From the NCBI GenBank assembly GCA_963576735.1, contig OY755198.1:6758001-6822000 (forward strand): 64,000 nucleotides of DNA. The letters run 5' to 3'. Source of the stretch: Bedellia somnulentella (lineage: Eukaryota > Arthropoda > Insecta > Lepidoptera > Bedelliidae). Shown one piece after another: positions 31,717 to 42,106 of the stretch. The stretch's first letter is position 1, and every line of letters begins with the position of its first letter. The notes beneath the pieces were generated by a model. It ran no database searches. It saw only the letters and a list, made by a program, of their open reading frames with translations, and was not told the DNA's origin. The position numbers and the translations under genes are program-made.

Positions 31717-32587
31717 TAAAAACTAACGCATGGTAAGCAAAATTGTGGCTTTTTCATTTAGTTCTACAAACCCTAGTAAACAATATTTGTTTTTATTATA
31801 TGTAACACCCGGTTCTAATGCTACTTCGTCAAATTTAATGGAACAATACTTTTTTCGTTCCCTCCAGTATTGAACCTGCAAAATTAAAAAGTTTATTTAG
31901 TTTTCAGTAAGACCTTTATCAGTGATATAGTGATAAATTATCACACGAATAATGATGATATAGACATAAAAAGACTATGATTTTGAGATAGGTTTAAGGA
32001 TTATAAGATCTATCAGTAAAAGAAGTTGAAATACCTCTTCTTAATTGCATTAAACACATAAATAAGCTATGATTTTGAGATAGGTTTAAAGATTATAACT
32101 AATAAGATGTATCAGTAAAAAAGTTGAAATACCTCTTCTTTAATAGCATTAAATACAGATTTTTTTATTCCAGCCGTCATTTCAAAGTTTTGTATTAACT
32201 TATTTAATGTACGGGTTGACGGAAGGATAAAAATTCTTCTTAGAAACTTATAGCTCTTCGGGCTTTGTTTATTTATATAATATAATAATGCAATGAAATG
32301 AAGTTCATTTCATTTAATGAACACAGACAGGCAATGAACAAAATAATGGCGGCGGCGGGCGCCAGAGGAGCGGGGGCCTCTGACTGAAGCTTGGGAGGGG
32401 AGAGGGAGACTTTTTTTCTAAACTAACGCGGTTGTCTGAACTTCGGTTAGACTGTCGTGTCGGACGAAAATTTTTGTTCTAAGACTAAAGCCTGTGATTA
32501 TAGTTGATGTAAATTTTATTTTATAGCACCAATATACCACAACATGAAGTGTTTTTGTAAGTAATTAATACGGACTACGGAGCCGAA

Positions 32588-35500
32588 ATGAGTGCTACAA
32601 ATACATCAAACAACGTTAAAATTGAGATCAAAGAAGAAATAGAAAGTTTTAATTCAGACTCTTGTATCACTTTGCCTGAACCAAGTTATATCAACAAATA
32701 TGACAATTTGATTGATATATCAGAACCTAAATTCAAGGCTTTCAATTCAGAAAGCGATACCAATGAAGATATTGTGATTGAGATAAAACAGGAAAGCTGT
32801 GGTAAGTTGTATTTCTAGGTTATCAAGTAAAAAAAAAGTTTTTGCATTTTACAATAAACGTACAAAACAGCGATAGGCCTGCCCCCTATCACGTGAGTAC
32901 ACTGTCTAAGCAAAACGTGGGTACCTTCTCTGGAAACTAGATGGCGCTTACCATGTGAGTTCAGGAGTATTGGTACCTCTGCCAACCCCTTCGGGGATAA
33001 AACGGCGTGAACGTGTATGTTATGTTATTACAATAAAGACTTATGAATGAGATTATTTGACAAAATAAAAATCAACCGACATGGCTATGTTTCACTTAAT
33101 GGCAGTGAAAATGACAAGGCTTAGGCCATCTCATCATCTCATTTCAATGTGGTTATTTTCGCTTTCATACATACATATACTCACGGCTATAAATCTCTAA
33201 AAGGGTTAGCCAGAGCTAAGGAATTAGAAATTCCTCAGCCACTTTTGGAAAGTTGAATGGAGACAAGATGGTGAAATAAAAATTGTTGGTGCTGGGTCTC
33301 CAGCCACATCGCCCAAAAATCTCTTAAAAGCCCCAATACCGTAAGTTGCCTCTTATGTACACCCACTGGAAGGAATGGGGTAGTGCTATTCTAAGCCGAC
33401 ACTACACTGCTAACAACTTCCTTTCAACTTCAATAAACTTATTTACACAACACTAAGTCGACCTCTTTCACAATCATGAATACTGTGTGTGACTGCAGAT
33501 GGATATTGTGTCTAGGTCTTTCATTAACCTTTTACATCCCACTGGCTCCAAGAGTAGCCAGAAACAAAAGTACTGTCAAACCCCGATGGCTCCCCGTGGA
33601 GCCGCCGATGGCCAGCTTACCATGTTCGAATTAACCCCTTATTTATTTTATTTTAAGAGTTATATCACGTTTTTATTGATATCAATGGCTTGTGTATGAA
33701 GTGAGCTTTTAAAACCATTGTAATAGTGAGCTACCCATGGAGCCAAACTCAACGATCCTATTGTACCCAGGTTTTGACAGTACTTGTTCGCTAAAGCTCG
33801 GGAAGTCACAGGTTAAAAAATTCAGTTCTAATTCAATGAATGGTTTTAAAGACTCCATAGCTTAGGTACAAAAACACATGATGTAATCATCATTACAGTG
33901 ATTTTGATATTATTACTAAATTTTTAATGATTTATGTGATGTTATCACCAAAACTGTAACTAAGTTAAAACCAGATTTTGTGTATGAAAAGTTCTCAAAC
34001 AATCTTAATAAATTACATCAAAAAAAAAAAAAAAAAAAGTCAAAATGTTTATTTTTCAAAATTAAGTTAAAAATTAACATTTTTTGAACGTCAAATATTT
34101 TTAAATTTATCATTAGTCCGTTGCTTCGGAAGGTGTTCGTAAAGAGAAGAAGCAACAAAGAAACTCTTTACATTCACATTTTTTCATTTTTTCAAAACAT
34201 GGTTTGTACAATTTCAGTTTATTAACATGTTTTTACTTTATAAAAGATTTTCTATGCGACAAAACCAAACGCTAGTTTGACATATTTAAAATAAATTGTC
34301 CATCACAAAAACCAATCACATAACGTGAGAAGAAAAATCCTCACCAGACAATTATTCCTAGGAATAACGAGGGAAGATTTATAGCTTTACGGACACGGTC
34401 ATGTGCGCGTTGGGTCCTTGTCGTTTAAAAAATCTTGAACACTGTAGTAAGACTTCTTTAAAAGCATGGCTTTTATTGCCTTTTTAAAAGATGCCACAGG
34501 CAATTCCAATATGTCAGAAGGAAGTTTGTTGAACATTTTCAGGGATAGTCCCATAAAGGAGTTACTTACTTTATTAAGTCTCCACTTCGGTACGTGAAGT
34601 TTGTCCTTATTTCGAGTGTTAACAGTATGCCTATCACTAACTTTACTAAATTGGCCTATATTCTTTTTGGCATACATTAAATTCTCAAATATGTATTGGC
34701 AAGGGACAGTTAAAATGCCAATTTCTTTAAATTTTTCGCGCAACGAATACCTCGACCTCAACATGTAAATAGATCGGATAGCTCGCTTTTGTAAGACGAA
34801 AACTTTATGAACATCAGCCGCTTTACCCCATAATAAAATACCGTACGACATAATACTATGAAAATAACTGAAATACACAATGCGAGCTGTTTCTACGTCT
34901 GCTATTTCTCTAATCTTACGCACGGCATACGCTGCTGAGCTCAGCCTTTTAGAAAGTGTTAGTATATGGGGTCCCCATTGCAACTTAGAATCGATTATTA
35001 TCCCTAGGAATTTTGTTTCTTTCACTAATTCTACTTGTTCACTATCAATAACAATATTGTTATCAACTTGCCTAACATTCGGTAAAGTAAATTTAATACA
35101 TTTAGTTTTTTTGGCATTTAGAACCAGGTTATTTACAGTAAACCAATGCAATACCAGTGAGATAGCTTTATTTACGTCGTCAAGAGATGTAGAGGATCTC
35201 GCTACATTAAATATTAAAGATGTGTCATCTGCAAACATAACTATCTCAGAATACTTTTGTACCATAAATGGTAAATCATTAATGTAAATCAGAAACAGTA
35301 ATGGGCCAAGTATAGAACCTTGAGGAACGCCCATCTCTATTTCCGATCCTTCCGACGTGGTTCCATTAATATCAACCTTTAAAGTTCTTTTATGAAGATA
35401 TGATGCCATTAATTTCAGTGCTTGCTCGTCAAAACCGTAATATTTAAGTTTAATCAACGCTATTTCTTTTTTTACACAATCAAAAGCTTTTGTAAGGTCA

Positions 35501-38500
35501 CAAAATATACCTAATGCATCCCGGGAGTTTTCCCATGAATTAAAAATATGTTTCATTAGTGACACTCCTGCATCTACAGTAGACCTACCTTTGGTGAAAC
35601 CATATTGCTCGTCATGGAATATATTATGATTGTTGAAATATGAAAGCATTTGGTTGGACATGATTTTCTCAAAAACTTTACTGAGAACTGGCAAAATAGA
35701 AATAGGCCTATAATTGGTAAAGTCCTGACTATCTCCTGATTTATGTAGTGGGATGAGCCTACTTAACTTCATACAGTCTGGAAATTCTCCTATATCTATA
35801 CATTTATTAAAAAGTATCGTTAAATGAGGAGCGATTATATTTATTATTCTGTTTATGACGAAAACTGACATTCCTGTTATGTCTTCGGTTTTTTTAAGAT
35901 TAATAGTTTTAAAATTTTTAATTATATCATTATTGTCAACATACTTGAAAGAAAACTGTGCTGTTGTTTTGGTAACATTTTGTTCCAACAACTCAAGAGC
36001 TTTCTGGGGACATGAATTTAATTTCTCTGTTGTCTGAGTGGGGGTATTTATAAAATGATTTTCAAAAATGTCAGCAATTTGTGATTTTGACTGTATCAGT
36101 TCATTATCTAATAATAAATTGAGATCATGTGGGGACTTTAGTTTTCCAGTTTCACTGTTAATTATTTTCCAGACAGTCTTACTCTTGTTAGAAGAATTCA
36201 TAATTTTATGTTTTATGCATCTAGATTTAGCTTCACCACAAACTTTTTTGAAAATTTTTGAATAATTTCTGACATAAATAATAAAATCTTGGTTGAAGTT
36301 AAAGGACTTTTCTCTATAAATGTTATATAGGTGATCTCTACTTATTCTAATTCCAGCGGTGGCCCATTCAGCAAAAGAGCATTTTGTATTACACAGTATT
36401 ACCTTAGTTTTAAAGATTTTGTTGAATTCAGTTTTTAGCTCATTGATGAATGAAAGACAATTCTCTAATGATTCACTGCTTCTCATTGGGGGGCTGATGC
36501 TAGACCTAATATTATTTTCAAATAAGCTAAGTTTTTTTTCAGTTATCTGTCTACATACTATTGACTTTTTCTTTTCGATGGTAAATTCTAAATTTATAAA
36601 TTGACCCTTGTGGTCTGAGGTAATGCAATCAAAAAGGAAGTGACCGGAGTAATCACAATTGCAATAAATATTATCTAAACATGTTGCAGAGGTCGAGGTA
36701 ATTCGGGTTGGCTCATTAAATACATTTAGAAGATTAAATGATTGAAAAAATGTCAATATTCTCTCCTTTACTAGACCCTCACCCAACAAGTCAACATTGA
36801 AATCCCCACAAACTACAACCTCTCTGGAGCTGCGGGAAGCCATCCCCAAGGCATCTTCCATCGCTGCTTCAAAGATGTCATAGTTACCTTTGGGTGGGCG
36901 ATATACACACAAAATTATATACTTGCTCAATTCAATGCATGAGATTTCTACATGTTGTTCAACAGAGAGTCTACAGATGTCTTTTCTTTCTTTAAATTTA
37001 ATGTCTACATATAATAGTATCATACTACCCCCACACATTATGGACTCTCTGTTAAAACAACTGCCCACTGTGTAATTCTTTAAACTAAAATTCATTTGTT
37101 CTGCTTTTAACCAGTGTTCTGTTAAACAAAGTATTTTGGCATTGTACTTATTAATGAATAACTCTAATTCTAATAGTTTGCAGGAAAGGCTCTGTATGTT
37201 CTGATGAGCTAGTGAAATGTATGCCTTTTCCTTTGTCTTACTACCTAGTTTAAAGCTAAATTTGCAGATACATTAGTACATGTACTAATAACTGCATCCA
37301 AGTCAGATGAAATTGTTATGTTATTCAAATTAATAACATTGTTGTATACAATATTACTAGCTAGTAACATAGCTAGACGTTTTTTAGAATGTTCAGGTAC
37401 TTTCAAGGTACTTTTAGTCAATAATGGTTTCTTAATATAATTATTTATATTAAAATTAACAATTTTTTGCCTATATCCCAAGGTCAAATTATATAGTAAC
37501 ATATTTAGTTTATAAATCCTAGTATTAACCTTATAGCTAAGATGCTTGGAATATAGGAAGTCACTTATAATTATTTTTCTAACATTTAAATTGACCAATT
37601 TGTCAAATGATTTCTTTAAGTCACTTGGATTCACCTTATTACTCGAACCAATTAAAATAACTAAAGTAGTATTGGAGTCATATTGTTCTTTTAAAATGGT
37701 ATTTATTATTTGAGAGTAACTTGCTCCGGGCATACAAGTATTTAAAATATATTGGTCTAATTCTTTGTTTAAATGATGGCCAATGTTAACACCAAGAGAA
37801 TCGGAGAAGACTAAAGTCCTCTGAGTCGACACATCTCTATTGTAAGCAAAAGTGGGCTGAACCATATTATTTCTATTTTCAGGAGATACATCATTTATGA
37901 CAGTACTTACACTTTCACACTTAGTGCAAAAACTAGATAGTGTTTCTACTGTTTTGATATTTTCATTACTTAACTCTATGATTTCTTCTAATCCTACTAT
38001 GTAGCTTTGCATTTCTAAGTGACTATTATGATAGTTTACTGTAATATCTTGAAGAGATTTTTCTAACTCTATAATTCTATTACTATCATGACTTAGTTTA
38101 ACTTTGTTACTGTCTAGAGAAAGTTCATAATCACTACATAGTTGTTCTAGCCTATTTAACTTAAACTTCATCTCATGATGTTGACTACACCTAAGTTTAT
38201 TAAGTTTTTTTACAAGATTTCTTACAGTTCTTTTAAGTTTAAGGTACTTTTTTAACTTTCTGGAACCTTTTATGTTCACAATTGGTAGGGATTTTTCCTC
38301 CTTTAATGGAGTAGTCAAGTCTATTGTTGGCATATCAATAATGTTATCATACATTCGCTGCAGAATAATTGAGTTCTCCTCTGTTTTCTTACTTCTTAAT
38401 GAATGTAGTTCTAATTCAGCTCCTGCTAGTTGTGCTTTTAACAATTCTATTTCTTTCAGTGCTACTTCATGAAAATCATAACTGTTTTGGTGCAAACTAA

Positions 38501-41088
38501 CATCTTTTTCCAGGGCCAATCTTTGGGCTATGCTATCTTGCAGCTCTGCATCCAAGTCAACAAGTTGTTTCCTTAAACAAGAATTGGTTTTAATAATATT
38601 GTTTATTTCTTGCTCACTATCCTCACGTTCCTCTAACAATTTTATGGTATTTTCTTTAGATTTTTTTAATTCTAAAAGGGTTGAATTTAACTTCTTTTCT
38701 AAATTACTAATAGTTTCACTGCGAGTAGGCATTTTAACTATTTTTAAGCTAATGGTACTTGATATTGTAAACTGAGTTTTATTTACTAGATAACTTATTG
38801 ACTAATTTAAGGTTATATTTTATGATAAGAGTATATCTAGTAAAATATAAGTGGATAAGAAGAAATATAACTCCTTTATTCAGTATTTAGTTAAACTGAG
38901 GTATTGTTTTAATGTGTGAATTGTGAAATAAAGAAAAAATACTGGCCTGAAAAAACCGTTGAAACAAGCGCAAACCAATACTTTAATATAATCACGAAAT
39001 AATTATTAAACTTCAATACTCCTTATATAACATATGTTATCCTTAATAAATGGAGTTCTTTTCAGTGAGAATTCTTTCGATATCTATCTTAATTATAATT
39101 AAAAATTCTAAAAATTAAATTTTCGACACAAACACTTGTCGATGCCACAGGTGTCAATAGAGTTCACATACATATACTCACGGCTATAAATCCCTAGAAG
39201 GGGTAGCCAGAGCTAAGGAATTAGAAATTCCTCAGCCATTTTTGGAAGTTGCATGGGGAAAAGATGGTGAAATAAAGGTGGTTGGTGATGGGTCTCCAAC
39301 CGCATTGCCCAAAAATCCCTAAAAGCCCCAATACCGTTAGTCGCCTCTTACATATACCCACCGGAAGAAATGAGGTAGTGCTGTTCTAAGCTGACACTAC
39401 ACAGCAACTTACTTGGCTATATAACTAGAAGTAAAATGATTTATAAATATTATTAATAGTCTTTCATTATTTTCAAAACTTAGAATGTAACTTTTTAAAT
39501 AGATATCGCATGGTATACAGCAGTCATCTCTTACGCCTTTAGTATTGTACACTGACATATTATTCTAACCAATATTGTGAAGACAAAATAGCCCTCATGC
39601 TAGGCTTCTAGAGGTAGAAACATGTTAGACATGGATCTGATAAGCCTGCCCTCTATCACATGCATACATTTTCATTGACCTGGCAAAAAGTTGGTGCTAT
39701 TAAAATCTACATTAAGGGCTCCCACACATATCCGTGATGCGATGTGATTTTCCGGGTGAAATTTGCATCGAATCACAAATTATTGTGAGATCCCTAACTG
39801 TTACACCTTTGAAAATTTGTAGCGTAAACATTGAGATGATAATGATGATTGATATTTTCATTTTATTTCAGGAGGGCAATATGGAACATTTACTACTCAT
39901 GAAACGCAAGTCATTTTGTGTAAAGAAGAAACTGTTAACAATGGTAGTACTGTATCACATGCGGAGACAGATGTAGACTCTGTAACAAATTCTTATGATA
40001 AGATACATGAAGATGAAGCCAAAAATAAAGTGTCACATTTGATTAAAAAATCATTTACATGCGACTATTGCCAACATGAGGCTCACTCCAAAAATGCTTT
40101 AACTAAACATATACTTTCACATACAACTAAAGAAAATGTAAGTAAAACTAAAAGAAAACGAAAGCCGTACAAGTGTAAAAATTGTAATCAAACTTTTTAT
40201 TTGAATGCAAATTTTAAGGAGCATAGATCAAAGGTTAAGTCTAAAACAAGTTTTGCATGTGAAAAATGCAATAACAAATTTATTAAACAATGCTGCAGAG
40301 ACACACACATGAAAGTGCATAATGGAGAAAATTATCAAACATGTCAAGTATGTGATGGAGTTTTAAATGGATTTGATAATTTGGAAACCTGTGCTTCAAA
40401 TTTTGATTGTAAAATATGTAACAAACATTTCAATGCTAAAACTAATTTAAGGGTTCACTTAATTACTCATACTAGTGAAAAACCTTTTTGCTGTAAAATA
40501 TGTAATAAGAAATTTAAACGTATAAGTCATTTAAAAGGTCACCTTATAATTCACACAGGAGTTAAACCTTTTCAGTGTGATGTGTGTAATAAGACATTTA
40601 ATCGGGGACCTCATTTAAGAACACACCTATTAAGGCACAATGGAGAAAAACCATTTCAATGCAATATATGCAATAAAAAATTTAGTTCAAAATGTAACTT
40701 AAAACAACACATCCCCTCACATAATATGAAGCATCAATGCTCTATGTGTGTCAGAAAATTCAATTGTATTAGTACTTTACATATCCACATGAAATCACAC
40801 TTAAATAAAAAGTTTGAATGTAACATTTGCCACAAATCATATAGCAACCAAAGGTCTCTATCAAATCATTTAAATACACACTCTGATAGTTATTATTTCC
40901 AATGTGATTACTGCAGTAAAAAAACTGCTACTAAAAGTGAGTTAGAGAAACATATTAGAAAACACACTGATGAGAAACCATTTAAATGTACTATGTGTGA
41001 TAGGACGTATAAACTAAAAAATAGTTTGAGAGTCCATGTTCATAGAGCACACAAAAAAAGGCACGTATTTAACGCGGCGACAAATTGA
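32588..41088 (+). CDS. C2H2 zinc-finger protein, two coding exons
   Basis: Exon 1 (32588-32801, donor G|GTAAGT) and exon 2 (39872-41088, acceptor tttatttcag) join in phase to give 476 residues. Exon 1 is acidic with VKIEIKEEIES and IVIEIKQES, which contain sumoylation-type (hydrophobic-Lys-x-Glu) sites. Exon 2 has about eleven C2H2 fingers with TGEKPF-like linkers, for example FQCDVCNKTFNRGPHLRTHL and FKCTMCDRTYKLKNSLRVHV. One finger (YKCKNCNQTFYLNANFKEHR) lacks its last His. It is probably a nuclear DNA-binding transcription factor. No ZAD domain is seen. The 7070-bp intron carries a CR1 LINE and several retroposons. Other 5' exons may exist. Confidence 0.85.
32871..33026 (+). repeat. Short dispersed repeat (second family)
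   Basis: Begins near taggcctgccccctatcac and ends near gtgtatgttatgtta. A diverged partial relative lies at 39638-39700 (taagcctgccctctatcaca). Both are in the zinc-finger gene intron. Family unknown. Confidence 0.5.
33166..33405 (-). mobile_element. Short non-autonomous retroposon, copy C
   Basis: Same family as 10058-10303. It has catacatatactcacggc at one end and gctattctaagccgacac at the other. Intronic. Confidence 0.75.
33406..34019. other. Intron sequence, no element recognised
   Basis: About 600 bp of the zinc-finger gene intron with no supported gene. Short ORFs here show no family features. Confidence 0.5.
34399..37248 (-). CDS. CR1-type LINE ORF2, copy 2: endonuclease-reverse transcriptase
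   Basis: Collinear with 4300-7149, with the same endonuclease and RT motifs (GDFNVDLLGEG, GVPQGSILGPLLFLIYIND, FADDTSLIF). Differences from copy 1 are scattered substitutions with no stops. The frame again extends upstream of its first ATG (37093-37095) and overlaps ORF1. The start given is the codon entered by a -1 slip at 37248-37254. Confidence 0.88.
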   Translation of the reverse strand, partial: LGSKTKEKAYISLAHQNIQSLSCKLLELELFINKYNAKILCLTEHWLKAEQMNFSLKNYTVGSCFNRESIMCGGSMILLYVDIKFKERKDICRLSVEQHVEISCIELSKYIILCVYRPPKGNYDIFEAAMEDALGMASRSSREVVVCGDFNVDLLGEGLVKERILTFFQSFNLLNVFNEPTRITSTSATCLDNIYCNCDYSGHFLFDCITSDHKGQFINLEFTIEKKKSIVCRQITEKKLSLFENNIRSSISPPMRSSESLENCLSFINELKTEFNKIFKTKVILCNTKCSFAEWATAGIRISRDHLYNIYREKSFNFNQDFIIYVRNYSKIFKKVCGEAKSRCIKHKIMNSSNKSKTVWKIINSETGKLKSPHDLNLLLDNELIQSKSQIADIFENHFINTPTQTTEKLNSCPQKALELLEQNVTKTTAQFSFKYVDNNDIIKNFKTINLKKTEDITGMSVFVINRIINIIAPHLTILFNKCIDIGEFPDCMKLSRLIPLHKSGDSQDFTNYRPISILPVLSKVFEKIMSNQMLSYFNNHNIFHDEQYGFTKGRSTVDAGVSLMKHIFNSWENSRDALGIFCDLTKAFDCVKKEIALIKLKYYGFDEQALKLMASYLHKRTLKVDINGTTSEGSEIEMGVPQGSILGPLLFLIYINDLPFMVQKYSEIVMFADDTSLIFNVARSSTSLDDVNKAISLVLHWFTVNNLVLNAKKTKCIKFTLPNVRQVDNNIVIDSEQVELVKETKFLGIIIDSKLQWGPHILTLSKRLSSAAYAVRKIREIADVETARIVYFSYFHSIMSYGILLWGKAADVHKVFVLQKRAIRSIYMLRSRYSLREKFKEIGILTVPCQYIFENLMYAKKNIGQFSKVSDRHTVNTRNKDKLHVPKWRLNKVSNSFMGLSLKMFNKLPSDILELPVASFKKAIKAMLLKKSYYSVQDFLNDKDPTRT
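37245..38732 (-). CDS. CR1-type LINE ORF1, copy 2
   Basis: 495 residues, same length as copy 1. It has an N-terminal coiled coil and a basic patch (KKYLKLKRTVRNLVKKLN), then the esterase-like region with LVFSDSLGVNIGHHLN and VILIGSSNKVNPSDL. Most differences from copy 1 are conservative substitutions within the coiled coil, which suggests selection on the protein before the copies separated. Confidence 0.8.
   Translation of the reverse strand: MPTRSETISNLEKKLNSTLLELKKSKENTIKLLEEREDSEQEINNIIKTNSCLRKQLVDLDAELQDSIAQRLALEKDVSLHQNSYDFHEVALKEIELLKAQLAGAELELHSLRSKKTEENSIILQRMYDNIIDMPTIDLTTPLKEEKSLPIVNIKGSRKLKKYLKLKRTVRNLVKKLNKLRCSQHHEMKFKLNRLEQLCSDYELSLDSNKVKLSHDSNRIIELEKSLQDITVNYHNSHLEMQSYIVGLEEIIELSNENIKTVETLSSFCTKCESVSTVINDVSPENRNNMVQPTFAYNRDVSTQRTLVFSDSLGVNIGHHLNKELDQYILNTCMPGASYSQIINTILKEQYDSNTTLVILIGSSNKVNPSDLKKSFDKLVNLNVRKIIISDFLYSKHLSYKVNTRIYKLNMLLYNLTLGYRQKIVNFNINNYIKKPLLTKSTLKVPEHSKKRLAMLLASNIVYNNVINLNNITISSDLDAVISTCTNVSANLALN
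37248..37254 (-). promoter_or_regulatory. Candidate -1 ribosomal frameshift site, CR1 copy 2
   Basis: The same in-phase T_TTA_AAC heptamer directly before the ORF1 stop (37245-37247) as in copy 1, with the same downstream stem-forming segments. Confidence 0.6.
39165..39400 (-). mobile_element. Short non-autonomous retroposon, copy D
   Basis: Same family as 10058-10303, lying 15 bp beyond the 5' end of CR1 copy 2 in the zinc-finger gene intron. Confidence 0.75.
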
Positions 41089-42106
41089 TACCATTCCGGG
41101 TCGTAAAAAAACTGAAAATGGATAGTAAATAATCTACTTTGGCGATTAATTAGAGGTAGCATCTTAACTAGAAAGCGGCGGCTTTTTAATGAGTTTTGAG
41201 GTTTTTTTTTTAATTTTATCTGGCAGTGATTTTCTTTTGTGGCAATTGAATTTCTTCTAAGGCGACAAATTATTGGCGGATAAAAAAGTTAAACTAGGCT
41301 TTCACAAATTCTAAAATGGGGTTGTCTATAAACATTACCAAGGTCTGAAATAAATACAAACAAGATCTTAAAAAAATACTTTTGGCTACATTTGTAGGGA
41401 TCTAAATTAACCAAATTGTGACATGCCGTAAAACTATTCTTGGTCTATTTTATTAACCTTCCCTCTTTAAATGAACCTCCCTACTTTGAGTAACTAGAGT
41501 TGCCTATGTATAAATTACGTTTTATATACTTATTCTGAACGTTTTTTCCATTATTTTGCTTTTAATGTTTAAAACTTTGAGTAAATAATTGTAGAATATG
41601 ATTACCTACGAACCTTACTTTTAATATGTGGTTACAACTTAACCTAACAGCGTGACGACGTCACCCCGCTTCGCGGGTTGCCTAATTTCGCTCTAAGGCA
41701 CACAAGCTAACCCTAATCTAACCTAGCACAAATACAAATGTGGTGATTGATTGTTGTTTAATGCGGGGGGCTTGGCGTCCTGAGCCCCCCTCTGTTTTCC
41801 TTCTCTAACTTAATTGCATCTGCTCATTGATTGGCCAATTAAACGCGCTCAACCCCCCGCTCCGCAGCCTCCGCATGGCTCAGACACGAGCGCATTTGCC
41901 GCCTTTTCAAGAATTTACGAATCTGCAAACAATATTGTAATATCCAAATACATTATTATCATACCCATTTTCAGTTTTAAAGCTACCTAAAAATCGCTGC
42001 CAAATGTGTATTTTTATGATGAAATCCAATAGTTGCCAGTGAAGAATGTGTGATATCCCCTCGGAAAAATTAGTCGCCACATTAGGTTTTATAATATATA
42101 TATATT
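41089..42106. other. Zinc-finger gene 3' flank
   Basis: About 1 kb after the zinc-finger stop codon. It holds AT-rich sequence and a GC-richer stretch at about 41640-41890, with no coding sequence. It presumably includes the 3' UTR. Confidence 0.5.

Larger units (their letters stand above)
28975..32262 (-). pseudogene. P-element/THAP9-like transposase gene, four exons visible
   Basis: Minus-strand exons at 32262-32133, 31875-31728, 31576-31451 and 29206-28975 have GT and AG borders and matching phases at the first three joins. They read SPKSYKFLRRIFILPSTRTL; QYWRERKKYCSIKFDEVALE; LKIAKTGLVPVALVSDQGSS; and VFYDPPHLIKGVRNNFITKN. These are the DExxL, DQG and DPPHLIK..RNN blocks of the P-element transposase RNase H-like core. 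The last exon lacks one base relative to the left-arm copy, which shifts its frame near its end. The THAP domain and C-terminal exons were not found, so this is probably a remnant. Confidence 0.72.
34020..39150 (-). mobile_element. Full-length CR1-type LINE, copy 2
   Basis: Same ends, length and gene order as copy 1 at 3926-9060, and close in sequence throughout. The 5' end on the minus strand is CTGTGGCATCGACAAGTG. The 3' end is TTTTGAC followed by a run of about 20 T. Both ORFs are open. It is antisense to the zinc-finger gene and sits within its intron. Confidence 0.87.

Noticed and set aside
33499..33699. 66-residue ORF in the zinc-finger gene intron
   Set aside because: No splice borders in frame with the zinc-finger exons and no domain.
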